Shown here one piece after another: positions 24,213 through 36,805 of a stretch of 64,000 nucleotides of DNA. Every line of letters starts with the position of its first letter. The first letter of the stretch is position 1. The notes beneath the pieces were generated by a model. The model was not told the origin of the DNA. It ran no database searches and worked only from the letters and a program-made list of their open reading frames with translations. Both the position numbers and the translations under genes were made by a program. The DNA is from Paramecium sonneborni (lineage: Eukaryota; Ciliophora; Oligohymenophorea; Peniculida; Parameciidae). The stretch spans positions 572,440 through 636,439 of the forward strand of contig CAJJDN010000038.1 in NCBI GenBank assembly GCA_905182985.1, written 5' to 3'.

Positions 24213-27200
24213 TCAATTGATAATTAATAAGCCAATTAATATGATATTAGATATAAATCCATATATATCTACAGTATCATTGGTATTATTGGTATTATTG
24301 GTATTATTTGTTTTATTGATATTACTATCTGGAGGAAGAGGATTTAAAGGATTAAAATAACAAGATTTACATATATTATTTTAATTTATAAAATATCCTA
24401 ATGATTTAGTGTAACAGTCAGTAACATTATATTTATTAGGAGTAGTTTCTGTACATTTACTATTTTTATAATCAAAAACGCAATAGGTAAGTATGGTCTT
24501 ACTATAATCATAAAATGGTCTACATGGATTTTAAAGTCCATAATTTTCACAAATGAATTCTTAACATGATTTAGAAGTACTATTATAATAGCAACGTTTT
24601 GGATCACAGTATTCTTATAGATTTGTATCAGTGCATGATTTCATTAATAAACATTTAGAGTTTTTAAAGAGGCATTATCCATCAGTTCCTATGGTGCATT
24701 CCTTTTCTGTAATGTAATTTTGACATTATTAAAAGAGTTGACATTATTTATTAATAAATTAACAATGGGATAAATTTTTGCATTAAGTATCTGTAAGAAC
24801 ACTTGAGCAATCAAATAGAGTGCATGAGGAATTATTGACAAAACATTTACCTTATTAACTAAACGTTGATCCACAAATATCCATTGGATAATTTGAACAA
24901 GTTGTTTCCATTTTAATGCACTTGATTCCATTAGTTGTACAACTTGATAATTGTTAATAACATTTTAAATGATCAGTTCCATAAAGATCTTCACATCTAG
25001 GATTTATACATTACCCATCGATCCATAAGCATGTGGCTAATTAAATGATTAAACCATTTTTCTTAATAATCCCATTTACATTAAGTTAACAATTTTCTTA
25101 AATGATATATTTGGAACATTCTTAAAGTACGATACATTAATTTAATCCATTAGTAGTACAACTTTAATTAATGGAGTTACATTCTTAATGAGTTTTAAAT
25201 AAGTAATTATCACAAGATGTAAACTTTGAACATTTAGAGTTTTACCAAGCACAATCTCCATCTATTCCTTTAATACAAGATATTTTATCAATATATTCAT
25301 CGCAAGCAGTAATAGATATACAATGTGTTCCATTTGAAGTGCATTAATTTTATAAATTATCATAGCATTCTAAATGTGTTTTTAATTATATTGATTAACA
25401 ATTTTAATAAGCTTAACAACGACCATTCAAAAATAAACAATTACCTTCAATCCCAATGAAACAATTCTACTATGATAATTATGAACAATATCTCATTTCA
25501 ATACAAGTATTACCATCAGTAATACAATTTAATTGTTTTGATTGACATTCTAAAATATTTCCACTCTTAAAATCTGTACATACTTTTTATCTACAAATTT
25601 CATTCTCCCAAATGCATTAAAACAATTTACTTTCATCACATTATCCTTATATTGTGTAATCTGAACAACTAGTTATGATTAAACATCCTCCTCCATACTT
25701 AGTTACACAATTCTAATTTGGAAAATACTTCTCACAATCTTAAGAATATATCAATTCATTTGGAGCATCCGAACATTATAAATAATTGCATTAATTCTTT
25801 CCAGAATTCCAACCACAATATCTATTATTTATATCAATGTTGCAAGCTTATTCATATTAGTTTTATTCACATGTTCCTCTCTATATACAAAAACGACCAT
25901 TAGATGTACATTTTGGATTATACCTTCTACAATCTTCATCATTATAAAATTAATAATCTTCACAAACTTTCTCTCTACATGGATATTATATATCTATACA
26001 AGTCGGATGATAGTCAGAACACTTTACATTTTCTTCTATCTCATCTTTACAAGTTTTGTAATTACATTCTTAATACAATTAATTCCAAACACAATCCTCA
26101 TTATTAAATGTCTTTATACATTGTTCTTCAATCAAATACTTTCTACAATTTGTCTTCATTTCCATACATCCATTCTTTGTATCATTTATAGTACATTATA
26201 ATTTACTATATTTTCCATAGCATTCACTATGAGAATAATTATCTAACACTATGTTGTAACATTCAGCCTTCTAACATTTTTCTTCTTCCCATAAACATTC
26301 ATATTAATCTAATTATTTATAACACTAATTTTCCTTTTTATATTTATCACAAGAAATTCTTAAATCTTCACATCCATTTTCTGAATTATTTATATTACAA
26401 GTTAAATCAGTATAAAATGATAAACATTGTGTTTTTTGTTCGTTTGGATCAAAAATAATCTCTGAACATTTTTTTTCTATACATCCTTTAGATTCTGTCC
26501 AAAAACATTTTTTTGATTTATCATTAATATTGCATTAAATTTAACTTTTATAATCAGTACAATTAGGTAATAAATTAGTGCAACCTCCTGGATAAGCTAC
26601 AGTACATTCTAATTTATATGAATTGCATTATGCATGTGTAAAATTCTCTGTAATATCAGAACATTATTTTTCTAAACACTTATCATCTTTGTATACACAT
26701 CTAGAATCATCTTCACATTCTATTTGTGAAACAATATAATCAGTACAACTTGCTTTTAATTTAATACATTTATCAGGCGAACCAAATTTAATTACACATT
26801 TAGAATCTAAACTCGAGCATTTTTAACCTACTGGTACTAATGAAGCACAAATATCTTCACATTAATTAGATACATCATTCCATTTACAAAATGTTCCTGA
26901 TATATCTTTATTACCTGAACAATCTTATGTATTTAATGAACTGCATTCAGTAGTTATAACCTTACAAAAATTATCATTTGTCCAATAACAATTTGTTTAT
27001 GAAATACAATTAATTTTGCTTACATAAAATGGGCATCCATTTGATTAAATTGTTGTTTTTAATTTGCAAGCATTATCAGTATCTTTCATACACATAACAA
27101 AATAATCCTCACATATTTCATTTGTGTATCCAACATTTGTTGCTATTCCTTAATCATCACATTTCTTATCTCTCACACATAAAGTAGTATCATTCTCATA

Positions 27201-29240
27201 AGATGTCCAACCATCTTAACAATTAGTTTCTTTCCTTTTTAAGTTTTTAGACCAATCTATACAATTTAAAAATACCCATCGACATTTTTAATTATTAATA
27301 TCTTTAGCATCTTCACATTAAAATTCATTTTTAATATCTTTACAATTATTAACTCTATCAATACAACTATTTGGAATTAATCCTGGACCTCTCATACATT
27401 TTTTACCTGTAATATAAGCTTCACAATTAGATTATGTGATATCCCCTTTATAATCTTTACATTATTTATCCCTACATATTCCATTAGAAAATATGCATTT
27501 ACTTCCAAAACATTAATCTTAATTTAATAACCCACAATCATTTGGAGTGATAATACAACCTGTTATTCTATCTAAGACAGTGCATTATGATTAATAAGAA
27601 TTACATTCTTAATGAGTATTAAACTTATAAGTTTTTTCAACAAGATTACAAGTTATATCTTGGCATTCATTTTTTGACCAAAAACAAGGAAATTTTGAAG
27701 AAGTAATATTACATGATTATTCTAAAGTGTATTATTTACATGTTGATTTTAGTTAAATACATTTATTACCATCAGTTGTGCAATTTTATAAATAATTATT
27801 ACATTCAAAATGTGTCTTATAATTTAAATATTCACATTAACTATTCATACATTAATTTTAGTGCCAAGTACATTTACTCTAAAGAGATTGATAACATTGA
27901 ACCTATCTATCATATTCATTACATGAATATTTGATCATCATACATCCTATTCCTGAATCATTTAATGTACAATTTGATAAATAATTCCAACAATCCTCGT
28001 GGGAAATATACTTAATGTTTTTTCCAGCTGTCTCACAAGTTTTTATATCACATTTATTTTACCAATTGCATTCTTTAGATTAAGTGCAGGTTGTTTGATT
28101 TTATTAAGCATAACATCCCTCTTTTATACATTATTAGGTTTAATTATTATAAACACAATCGGATTAGAAATTCTTACATTAATCTTTATTCTTAAATGCA
28201 GCAGGTGCCCATTAACATTATTTTAATACACATTAATATCCATTCCAATAACAAAAATCCCCTCTCTTATTGAAAGAACATCCAGCTTTGTTATTTGCAG
28301 CTTCACATTCTCCATTTAACTTACAGCCACCTCCAAATTTAGTAATACATTAAGGATCAATCTCTTAACATTATTAATTTGTTTATCTTGTTGTACTTGC
28401 ATTCTCACATGATTTAATACTACATGTGTTATTTTCCCACATACATTAAATATTATTTTTATTATAAGTACAAGATTTCTCAACCTTATAATCATTACAT
28501 TCTAATCTATCAATGCATTTTGAATCCTAATCTATTGAACATCCATTTTTTATACAATCTTTTGTAATATACTTACAAATAAAATCATTACATTATTTCC
28601 CATCCCAATAACAATTAATATTTCCCTTTTTATTTGTAACACATTGCTGTTCTAATTTATGATCTTTACATTATTCTCCTGAATCTTCACAACCTCCTCC
28701 TTATTTGAATGTACACCAACTTAATTAACTTCTACATTCTGCATCATTTTTTAAGCTAAAGGACAATTCATTGCAGCTTTATGCATTTCTACATTCCTAT
28801 TTGTCCCAATAACAAAATCCTTTCCATTCATAATTAATATAATTATTTCGACAAGAGAATCTCGTTTTATAATTTGCACAAATACTTTTCTCAACACATT
28901 TTGAACCATCTGTTATGCAAAGTTGTGAATATTTTTAACATTCAAAATTTGTGTTTTATTTAATAGCCGTGCATCCAGTGAAAGGAACACATATTCCTTA
29001 ATAATTAGCACAACCAATCTTCTTATTACAATTATCATTCTAATATTTACAATAGCTTGTTCTTAATAAGGGAAGATTTGAATCCCTGCACGTACCTTCA
29101 ACATAATTCCATTCACAATCTATATTACACTCCTCAATTGTTTAAATTTTGGAACATATGCATTTGTTCTTCACATCAACCCTTTCACTTTGCACACCTG
29201 AAAAAGAAATTGAATACAATAACAATAAAACGAATTTCAT
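24213..29240 (-). CDS. Giant Cys-rich surface-antigen-type protein (PSA repeats)
   Basis: 1675 residues in a single exon. Signal peptide (MKFVLLLLYSISFS), then dozens of Cys-rich repeats with the pattern CYW-(x)n-C...C...C, for example NCYWDGKQCNDFICK, CMWENNTCSIKSCE and FCYWNGYQC. This pattern is that of the Paramecium surface antigen domain found in GPI-anchored immobilisation antigens and relatives. The C-terminus has an Asn-Thr repeat (NKTNNTNNTNNTND) with N-glycosylation sequons and a hydrophobic tail (FISNIILIGLLIIN) suited to a GPI signal. Repeat units are diverged rather than near-identical, unlike the central repeats of classical i-antigens, suggesting a constitutive PSA-family member. 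Not a shadow: one uninterrupted frame with high Cys content. Confidence 0.85.
24279..24308. repeat. Short tandem repeat coding Asn-Thr
   Basis: About three to four tandem copies of TTGGTATTA on the plus strand, encoding the Asn-Thr stretch before the hydrophobic tail of the Cys-rich surface protein. Confidence 0.7.
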
Positions 29241-29395
29241 TATTTTTAAAATTAGAATAAATACATTTATTTAATAAACCTCGAAAATTGATTCAATAAA
29301 TAATTAATAAATACTTAAGTCATATTTGAATTATTGAAATCTTTACTAAATTTTAGAATCTTGTACCTTTCTTAAAAGCAATATTTAATTACTAT

Positions 29396-30957
29396 AAATG
29401 GTTTTTGAACAAAATTAATTAGGATTTGTCGACTTTTATTATTTATTAACATTGAATAAAAAATGGAAAAAAATAGATGAAGTTGAGTTTTTATTAAATA
29501 AGAGTCCTTAAAATAGAAGCAAAGCTGAAATAGATTTGCTAGTACAATTAGCATCATAGTTAATTTTTTTTATAAAGTATATGAAATAAGAAAATGTTTA
29601 ATAAATTCAATATAAATTTGCCATATGAATATTCTCTTGTTTGTAATACAAGGATATGCTTATAAGATTAATAGAACATCCTTAGTTGAAAGAATGTTTG
29701 AATAATAAGGAGATAATCTAAAGCTTCATAGAATTGAATTGTTATAATTAGCAAAGTTAAAAACTGAAACTGATCTCAAAACTTCAAGCATTTATCCATA
29801 ATATTATTGCAAAAGATTTAAAACAGAAGTTCCTGAAGTTAATTCACAAGAAATAATACCTTAATCAATGACAACAGCTAAAAAAAATCTTTTATATTAT
29901 TAAAATAAAAAGAAATAAAGAAAGAATCAAATAAAATAATAAATGGATTTAATGTCTTAAAATTTAGAAAATAACCAACCAAAGTATCATATGAGGTATT
30001 GTCTCATACTTAATCTGAGCTCTTTCTTAAAACTCATAGATGCTATAATTTAGTATAATATTCAGAATAATATATGTTGTAATCACAATAAACCTAACGA
30101 TAATAATTATTGAACTTAAAATAGTAATAAATAAGTTATAAAAATTTACATATTTGATCGGATAATTATTTATGTTAGGATTTAATCTATGTAGTAAAAG
30201 ATTGGATAAAATATAAAATTAATTAATTATTATCAAAGATTCTATTTTCAAAAGCTACCTAAAACATAAGTTTTAATTTTATTGAATAAAAATTTTTAGT
30301 TCAAATGATGAAAATTACATTGCTGTTCTAATTGAATAAATTTGCAAAATTTTTTAAATTCTAGGGGAAATGAAACATATGAGAAATTAGAAATTGAAAA
30401 AAGCAAGATTAAATTGCTAAGAATTTAGAAGAAAATGAAAACATATTATATTCTTTAATTAGCTATTAAATCTTTTTAAATAAATATTTTAAAATTGATA
30501 CTAAAAAATTAAATTCAAATTAGTATTTAATTAATAACGTATTTAAACTGTAAAATTATCTTTAAAATCCTTTAAAATAACTTATAAACCAGATATTAAA
30601 TAGATTATATCCAATTATTAACATTAAGAGTTCAATTTTTGGAAAACAGCAATCTAAACAATTAGATTTATTAATTCTAATTTTTAGTTAAAGAATATCT
30701 AAAAGAATATTGAAAGCATACATTTTTATTAAATTTTCTAATTCTTTTAAAAAGGTTCACACTTAGCTGATTATTATGAACTTATTGGGAATCTAAATTA
30801 TGAACAGAAAAACCTTAAAAATAGTAAGAATTCTTTAATAGAATACATCAGCAAAGAAGATTAACTTAACCTAAAATTGAAAAGAAATTAAAATAAATAA
30901 AGTGATTTTAATATGTTCATTATTAAATTTGTTATCAACTAAAAAATTAAATAATGA
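29396..30957 (+). pseudogene. Disrupted gene, frames broken (possible cyclic-nucleotide-binding relative)
   Basis: Several protein-like stretches lie in different plus-strand frames. MVFEQNQLGFVDFYYLLTLN leads into KSPQNRSKAEIDLLVQLASQ, which weakly recalls the leader before cyclic-nucleotide-binding domains in ciliate proteins. Further pieces are ELLQLAKLKTETDLKT and, near the end, GSHLADYYELIGNLNYEQKN, which looks helical/TPR-like. No intron set I tried joins them all and no cNMP-binding motif is visible. This may be a decayed gene or two genes with sequencing errors. The end overlaps nothing; the next gene's stop is 66 nt away. Confidence 0.35.
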
Positions 30958-31023
30958 AATTAATAAAGATTCTAATAATGTAATTTAGATAACTTAAGAT
31001 TTATTAAATATTAATTAAAACAC

Positions 31024-31548
31024 TCATTTTAAGCAATTGAAGCATCCTTCACATCTACATTAATGTGAACATTATAAATTATTTTGAAAGCATTCACAAT
31101 ATTTTTTTTAACACCCTGATTTTTTGCAATTGCATCCTTTAAAGGCTTATTTGAATGCCCCTGGATCTCTTGCTTAAATGGATATTTTAGCTTCTTTTCT
31201 TTATAAAGTATTGAGAGAATTATTAAAACATCCGACACAATTACAATTTTCAGAGCAAACTTATCCGTTAGCAAAGCAATCACAATACTATTTTAAACAT
31301 TAAGACTTCTTGCAATTACAAGATCTGAAATAAAAAATATATTTACTTTGTACTTGTAAGAATTTTAGGGAGATTTTGAGGTGGAAATATAATTTTAATT
31401 GGTCTATGAATATTCTTAACTTCTAACTAGATTTGAGTTTCTACAGTCTCTTCTTCCATTTCTATTTTGTTAGAAGGGCATAAGATCCTATATTGGTGAT
31501 AATTGAATACCTGAATGACGAGTCTTTACTAATTTAAAAGGATCTCAT
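31024..31548 (-). CDS. CRC-domain protein (tesmin/LIN54/TSO1 family)
   Basis: 159 residues in three exons (introns 31488-31510 and 31325-31346). After a 65-residue N-terminus come two Cys-rich CXC motifs: KSCNCKKSQCLKQYCDCFAN and [20 protein letters not shown], each continuing with the remaining Cys residues (CSENCNCVGC; CSHQCRCEGC), separated by a short linker with RDPGAFK. This is the zinc-binding DNA-binding CRC domain of tesmin/LIN54, which recognises TTTGAA-type cell-cycle promoter elements. The protein ends right after the second motif, so it is a minimal CRC protein without the long tails of animal relatives. Confidence 0.93.
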
Positions 31549-31654
31549 TTAGATTTAAAATTTGAATTATTTATAATTCGTTAAAAATTTATTTATATAA
31601 ATCTGAATAAGAACCTACTTATAAATATTAAAATTAATGATATCAAATAGAGAT

Positions 31655-31728
31655 GCCCTTGTAGCTCAGTTGGTTAGAGCGCGAGTCTCATAATCTCGAG
31701 GTCGTGGGATCGACCCCCACCAAAGGCA
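31655..31728 (+). tRNA. tRNA-Met (CAT), elongator type, atypical A54
   Basis: 74-nt cloverleaf: acceptor GCCCTTG with CAAAGGC (a C4-A69 mismatch), D-arm GCTC/GAGC, anticodon stem CGAGT/TCTCG with loop CTCATAA, T-stem GTGGG/CCCAC with loop ATCGACC, discriminator A. A T-run terminator begins 3 nt after the end. Position 54 is A instead of T, a feature normally seen in eukaryotic initiator tRNAs, though the rest is elongator type. Confidence 0.9.
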
Positions 31729-31771
31729 TATTTTTTTTTAATAAAACATTATAAATTATTTAAATATATAT

Positions 31772-33775
31772 TCATTCAATAATAAATATATTGAAATGAG
31801 GCTATTCATCTTTATTATTAATAACAGCTATATGATTCTTTCCTATTTAAATCATTTTTGGATTGGTATTATAATTATTAATAATAATTTTATGATCTCG
31901 ATAAACTTCAATTTCTTAATTATTTAACCATAATCTAATAGTAGAATCACTAGCACCTAATCCCAATAGATAATCAGAACAAATTATATCACAAATACCA
32001 AATTACGATGTATTTAACTTGATTTTTATTTCTCCATTCATCCAATCTACCACTGAAACTTTATTAGAAGTTCCTCCAAAAATGATTGATCTTTCAGAAT
32101 ATTTTTTAACACATAAAACAGCCCCTTCAGTTTTTATATCTCTTAAGTAAGATGCAGAGACTATTTCTTCTCCTTCAAAATATAATTGCCAAATAGCTAA
32201 AGTTCTATCCCAAGAACCAGTTACAACAATATCTCTTTTTACTAGTTATAAACATGAAACCATTGCTGTATGTTTTTTTAAAGCACAAAGAGATTTACCT
32301 GAAGTGACATTCCATATGATTGCCAAATTATCATAACTACCACTTAAAATACTATGATTATCTGATAATTCAATCAAAGATGTGATTCCAGATTAATGTC
32401 CTGTTAATTTATTAATCTATTTTCTAGTTGACAAAGACCAAATAATAATTGAGGAATCAAGATTTCCTCCTCCAGAAATCAATAACTTTTCTTAAAACAT
32501 GCAAAGAGCTGTAACTTAATCAACATGACCTTCTAAACTATAACTTTATTGAGGAACCTCTAAATTGTTAATTCTTATAGTTTTATCTCTACTTCCAGAA
32601 GCAATAGTTCTTTAATCCACTTATAATAAACTAGTAACACCTCTCATTTAAGTAGTTTCAACAGATCTATAAAATTTGATCTTAGATGAGCTAGATATTC
32701 GACTCTATTAGCTAGATTAAAATTTCAATGCTTATGAATTATTGTTTTCAATCCCCGCATTATAAACAGGAGAATTTGGTTAAACAGTTTCAAATAGTTT
32801 TGGACTATCATATTATCTTTACGTTTTTGTTAATTTATGATCAGAATTTTAATTCTTGACATCACTAAGAACTAAAATAGTGTTATGAATTAATAATACT
32901 GTTTAGAGATTCATCAGGATTTTAATATTGAGTATTTCTTGAAAGTATTAAATCTTTCAAATTGATTTATGCTGTAAATTCATCCATAAGTACTTCACAT
33001 TATTACTTAATTGAATTCATAATTTCTACAAAGTTTTGTTCCTGTTAAAATGTTGGATTTTCTGGATCAGCCTATGGAGTTTCAGCCCATTATTTTTCTA
33101 ATTCCTCAACAAGGTCATTTTAAATTTAAAATTCTTAATATGTATCAATAAAAGCTAAGTTTTTAGCTAAGTCTTCTGGTGGTAGTAATTTAATTTTTAA
33201 TTCAGTCACATATGTATTACATTCCTTATTTTATTTAGACAATTCTTTTAATGTATTTAACATTTCTTCTTTTGTTGGAAGTGGAACTAAACCATACCTG
33301 TGTTCAATAGATTATACTATAAAATTTAACGAATTTTAATATTAAATGAATCTTTCATCATAGTGTTCATAGAGTTAAGATTTAACTTTTTCTAATAATT
33401 ATGTTAACAGATTTGTTGTATCTGCTATAATATAATCAACCCAACATTTTCTGTTATTGATCTATGATTCATATCTAGCTATAAAATCTTGTTTAGTTTA
33501 TAATAACTTCAAATGTCCTTCCATAGCTAATTATTAATCTTTTTTTCTCTTTTCCAATACATTTCTGAACTCTTCATCTAGTCTAGTAGTGAAATTATCA
33601 AAATCAATCTAAATTTGAAATTCAAAAATACCATAACATCTCTATGATTTCTAGCATGATCAGCTTCATCAATCATACATTCCCAACATAATGTTGGATC
33701 TCTTTTGCAAGATGAGCTAGCACATATTCTTTCCACAAAAGAATTTGGATGATACTTGCAAGGAATTTTAAGCAT
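31772..33775 (-). CDS. B-box zinc finger / coiled-coil / WD40 protein
   Basis: 650 residues in three exons (introns 33609-33631 and 32872-32899). The N-terminus is a B-box-like zinc finger (CKYHPNSFVERIC...CWECMIDEADHARNH), followed by about 230 residues of helical/coiled-coil sequence and a C-terminal seven-blade WD40 propeller with typical blades (RTIASGSRDKTIRI, LSGSYDNLAIIWNV, VVTGSWDRTLAIWQL, ASDSTIRLWLNN). The architecture resembles the large ciliate family of B-box/WD40 proteins of unknown function; it is presumably a scaffold or E3 adaptor. Its stop lies 43 nt beyond the tRNA-Met gene. Confidence 0.85.
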
Positions 33776-33876
33776 ATAAAATATAACTATAAATTAATAA
33801 TAGTAATCGATTGATAAATTTAGTATATAAATAACATTATTTTGTAAATAGCATAAAATATATGTGTGGTTTAAAA

Positions 33877-34569
33877 TCAATCTAATTTGCATATACGCCA
33901 ATCCTTCTCAGAACTATCTGATTCTCTTCTCTCTAAAACTTTATATTTTATAACATCTTTCTTTTTTTCTGGATCAATAAAATTAAATTTAACAGTTATT
34001 TAATGCCATGTTTATGATGACTGTAATGCCATTTTTTTTTGAATATAATCTTGCTTAAACCAATTGAACATCAGTCAATTCTTTATATAATTTAAATGGC
34101 AGAGCCTTATTATCTTTGAGACTTACTTTAACAATCTAGTATTCAAACATCACAATACATCTAATAATGGTACAGATAATAATCTTATCAAATCTACCTT
34201 ATCCTTTCTATTGTAAGCTTCTAAAAATTCAAAATATCTATTTTTTGCAAATAATGGAAACTAGCTTCTTTTAAAATCTAATGAATTTAAATTTCTAATA
34301 TCAATAAAACATTATTCTGTTTGATTCAATGCTAATTTTGTTTTGAAAGAATTTTTTAAATAAGCGAATATACCAGATCCTTGAGACTCATATAAATCAA
34401 CAATCATTGGAGATGATATTTTAGAAGATATTCTTTCAGCTTCCTTTACAACTTTCTTCATTAAACAATATTATTTTGGATATTTATTAATATGACTTCT
34501 TTTTCTTGTTTTTTTTAATTTCTAAATTATCTAACATTATGGCAAAAATAACAATTAGATTCTCAACAT
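33877..34569 (-). CDS. mL45/Tim44-like mitochondrial protein
   Basis: About 220 residues. The start is chosen because it gives a mitochondrial-style presequence (MLRIQLLFLPQCQIIQKLKK). The C-terminal half matches the Tim44-like domain of mitoribosomal protein mL45 (FLEAYNRKDKVDLIRLLSVP, ALQSSQTWHQITVKF, VLERRESDSSEKDWRICKLD). A 23-nt intron lies at 34137-34159. Near 34030 a run of nine A breaks the frame by one base. Either one A is a sequencing error or an unusually long 40-nt intron (GTTTAAG...TACAG) is spliced there. Role: mitoribosome large subunit or membrane anchoring, inferred from the domain. Confidence 0.65.
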
Positions 34570-35722
34570 TATTTAAGAAAAATGTTTAGCCATTTAATAA
34601 TATTAGTTTATTTTTATTTGATAACGTTAATGTTACTTCCAATCCTTTAGCTGTAGACTACTTTAACAATGGTTTATTCTTAATCTTAAAACTGTTAACC
34701 TCCAAAAAAATGACCATTTCATTTATGCATTACACTCTAAACATGGATTAGATATGTCACAACTATAAAATAATACAGTCCAGATAAACTATAACCCTAT
34801 AAAATTTTCCTTACTCATATCCTAATTTAATTAGTGGATCAGTAATACTAGTAGAATCTTAACTCAGATTAAAAGTTGGTTCTACTTTGTCTTTAAAACT
34901 ACCAAATATATTGTATCCTATATCGGTAGCTAAAATAGAGCTTACAATTTTTCGTTTAAATTCTTATTATTGTAAATTAGGTAATTAAGTTTAAAAAACT
35001 TAATTCCTAATTTTAAAATAATATATTGAAATAAAGTTAAAACATAAATACACTCTAGAATTGCTTGTTCACATATATATCTATTTAGTTTTTTTGATTT
35101 CTTGATCTTATATAAATTATTAAATCCCTCTTAATTATATATTTCATTTTTTTACTATGTTTTAGAGCATGAATTAAGCTTACCATTAATGCTGCAAAAT
35201 ATCAAATTTTTAGAAACAAATAGTTTAAGTTCAGATTTATCATACTCAAAAAATAATAACTAAATTTACCAATCTCTCATACTTAAAATAAAGCAAACTC
35301 ATGAGTAAAATTATGATAAGAAACAACATTGTAGTTATTAATTTAAGTCAAAAGATTCTCTGAATTTATAACCTTACATACATAATAAATGCATTACTTC
35401 TAAATATAAGAATATCACCATAGAAGCCTTTAACCTCTCCTTGCTATTATAATGGAGATGATTAAAATTTATATTTATCAAGTTTTATATAACATATTTC
35501 TTTACTTAAAATTGTTAACTTTTTACTCCAAAGGCTCCTAAAATTTTAGATATTGTCTCATATCCCTCCCAAGGTTTTTTTCTATTTTATACCAATTACT
35601 AATTTAACCCTATTTTAGTGTAACAAAATATTTTTTCCCTCTTCCGATTCATAAGCTCCTGAATTTTCTTTTGTTATTGGAAGTTCGTCAGATATTTTTG
35701 ATTGATATGAGTATGGATTCAT
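34570..35722 (-). pseudogene. Frame-broken hypothetical gene
   Basis: Protein-like stretches occur in shifting minus-strand frames: MNPYSYQSKISDELPITKEN at the start, KPWEGYETISKILGAFGVKS, GFYGDILIFRSNAFIM, IVSSILATDIGYNIFGSFKD and KGLEVTLTLSNKNKLILLNG. Breaks coincide in part with A-runs (for example seven A near 35572), so homopolymer errors are likely, but decay is possible. No family recognised. The start codon overlaps the stop codon of the upstream frame. Confidence 0.35.
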
Positions 35723-36606
35723 TTATTACAATATTATTTAATTTAAATGAATTATATATATTTCATATATTAATAATTTGATAAAATAACATTATACTAT
35801 TTTAAAGTATTGATTTATTAATTTTATAACTTGAAATTTATTTTTGTTAAAATGTATATCCCAAAGAATTATCCAATCCAGATATTTATTAAATCCATGC
35901 ATATTTTTTGCATATCCGAATGATATAATTGAAATAATTAAATAAAATAAATGCCTGAGTATTTGAATTAATATTTAAAATTTTCTGAAGATTAATTTAA
36001 GTTTTTAAATAATTTTTAAATGATTGCATCGATTTCTGTAGTGTAGATATTTATATTTTTTGATAAAATTATAAATTATTAAATAGACAACAAATAAAGT
36101 TACCAAAAATCAAATAATTTTAATTAACAGATTATCTTAATACTATAAACAAGGTGTGAATTTAAGTTCTCTATAAAAATTTTTTGATATTCTTAAGAAA
36201 ATTTTTGAAATTAGCATTTTTAAACGTTACTGATGAGTAAATCATAAAATTATGTTTTGGCTTATTAGTTTGAATTTTGATATTATCTTAACAAATCAGC
36301 ATTGTAATAAAGCCCATATACATAATTCAGAATATTAAAAAAGAAGAAACACTAAATAGTGATGCTATATTTTTCTCCCATCCAATTCAATTTATTATCT
36401 TAAGAATAAGCTGCTGTATAACATTATATTAAAATTTGAAGTGGCAATAAAATTAATCCATATATAATTTATCTATGCTTTTTAAAACTGATAAATTCAT
36501 ACTTATCTAAATTTACCAACCATTAAATAACAGAATTAGTATATTAATAAAGTTGAAATATAGTGAAAAAGCACTCTTCATTTGATTTAAGTAAAAAGCT
36601 ATTCAT
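35719..36606 (-). CDS. Hypothetical protein, possible membrane segment
   Basis: Open frame without TGA from about 36850 to the stop at 35719-35721. The first Met is at 36606, but the open sequence upstream also looks coding (LIEFYEIEFLETK), so an upstream exon or start is likely. The protein is Ile/Phe/Gln-rich with one hydrophobic helix (IIYGLILLPLQILIQCY) and another hydrophobic stretch (CFFFFNILNYVYGLYYN). Not recognised. The last ~80 residues are low-complexity and may be 3' flank. Confidence 0.45.
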
Positions 36607-36805
36607 TTTCGTTTCCAGAAATTCAATTTCATAAAACTCTATTAAGATACTGTGTTCTTATTAGGCTTGAATGATTATTGCAATAGGCTCTTAAAGCAAA
36701 TTTTTTTTTTAATTATATATATCAAACAAAAACAAAAAAATCTGTCAGTTTTGAATTTATATTGATAAACATTTTTTAATAACAATAGATGTGGATAATT
36801 CTTCA

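Noticed and set aside
24279..24308. Tandem repeat considered as a CRISPR or satellite array
   Set aside because: Only three to four short units without spacers; it is coding sequence for an Asn-Thr stretch.
31029..31283. Minus-strand 84-codon frame read with the standard code
   Set aside because: It is an out-of-frame shadow of the CRC-domain gene, whose Cys motifs appear in another frame when TAA/TAG are read as Gln.
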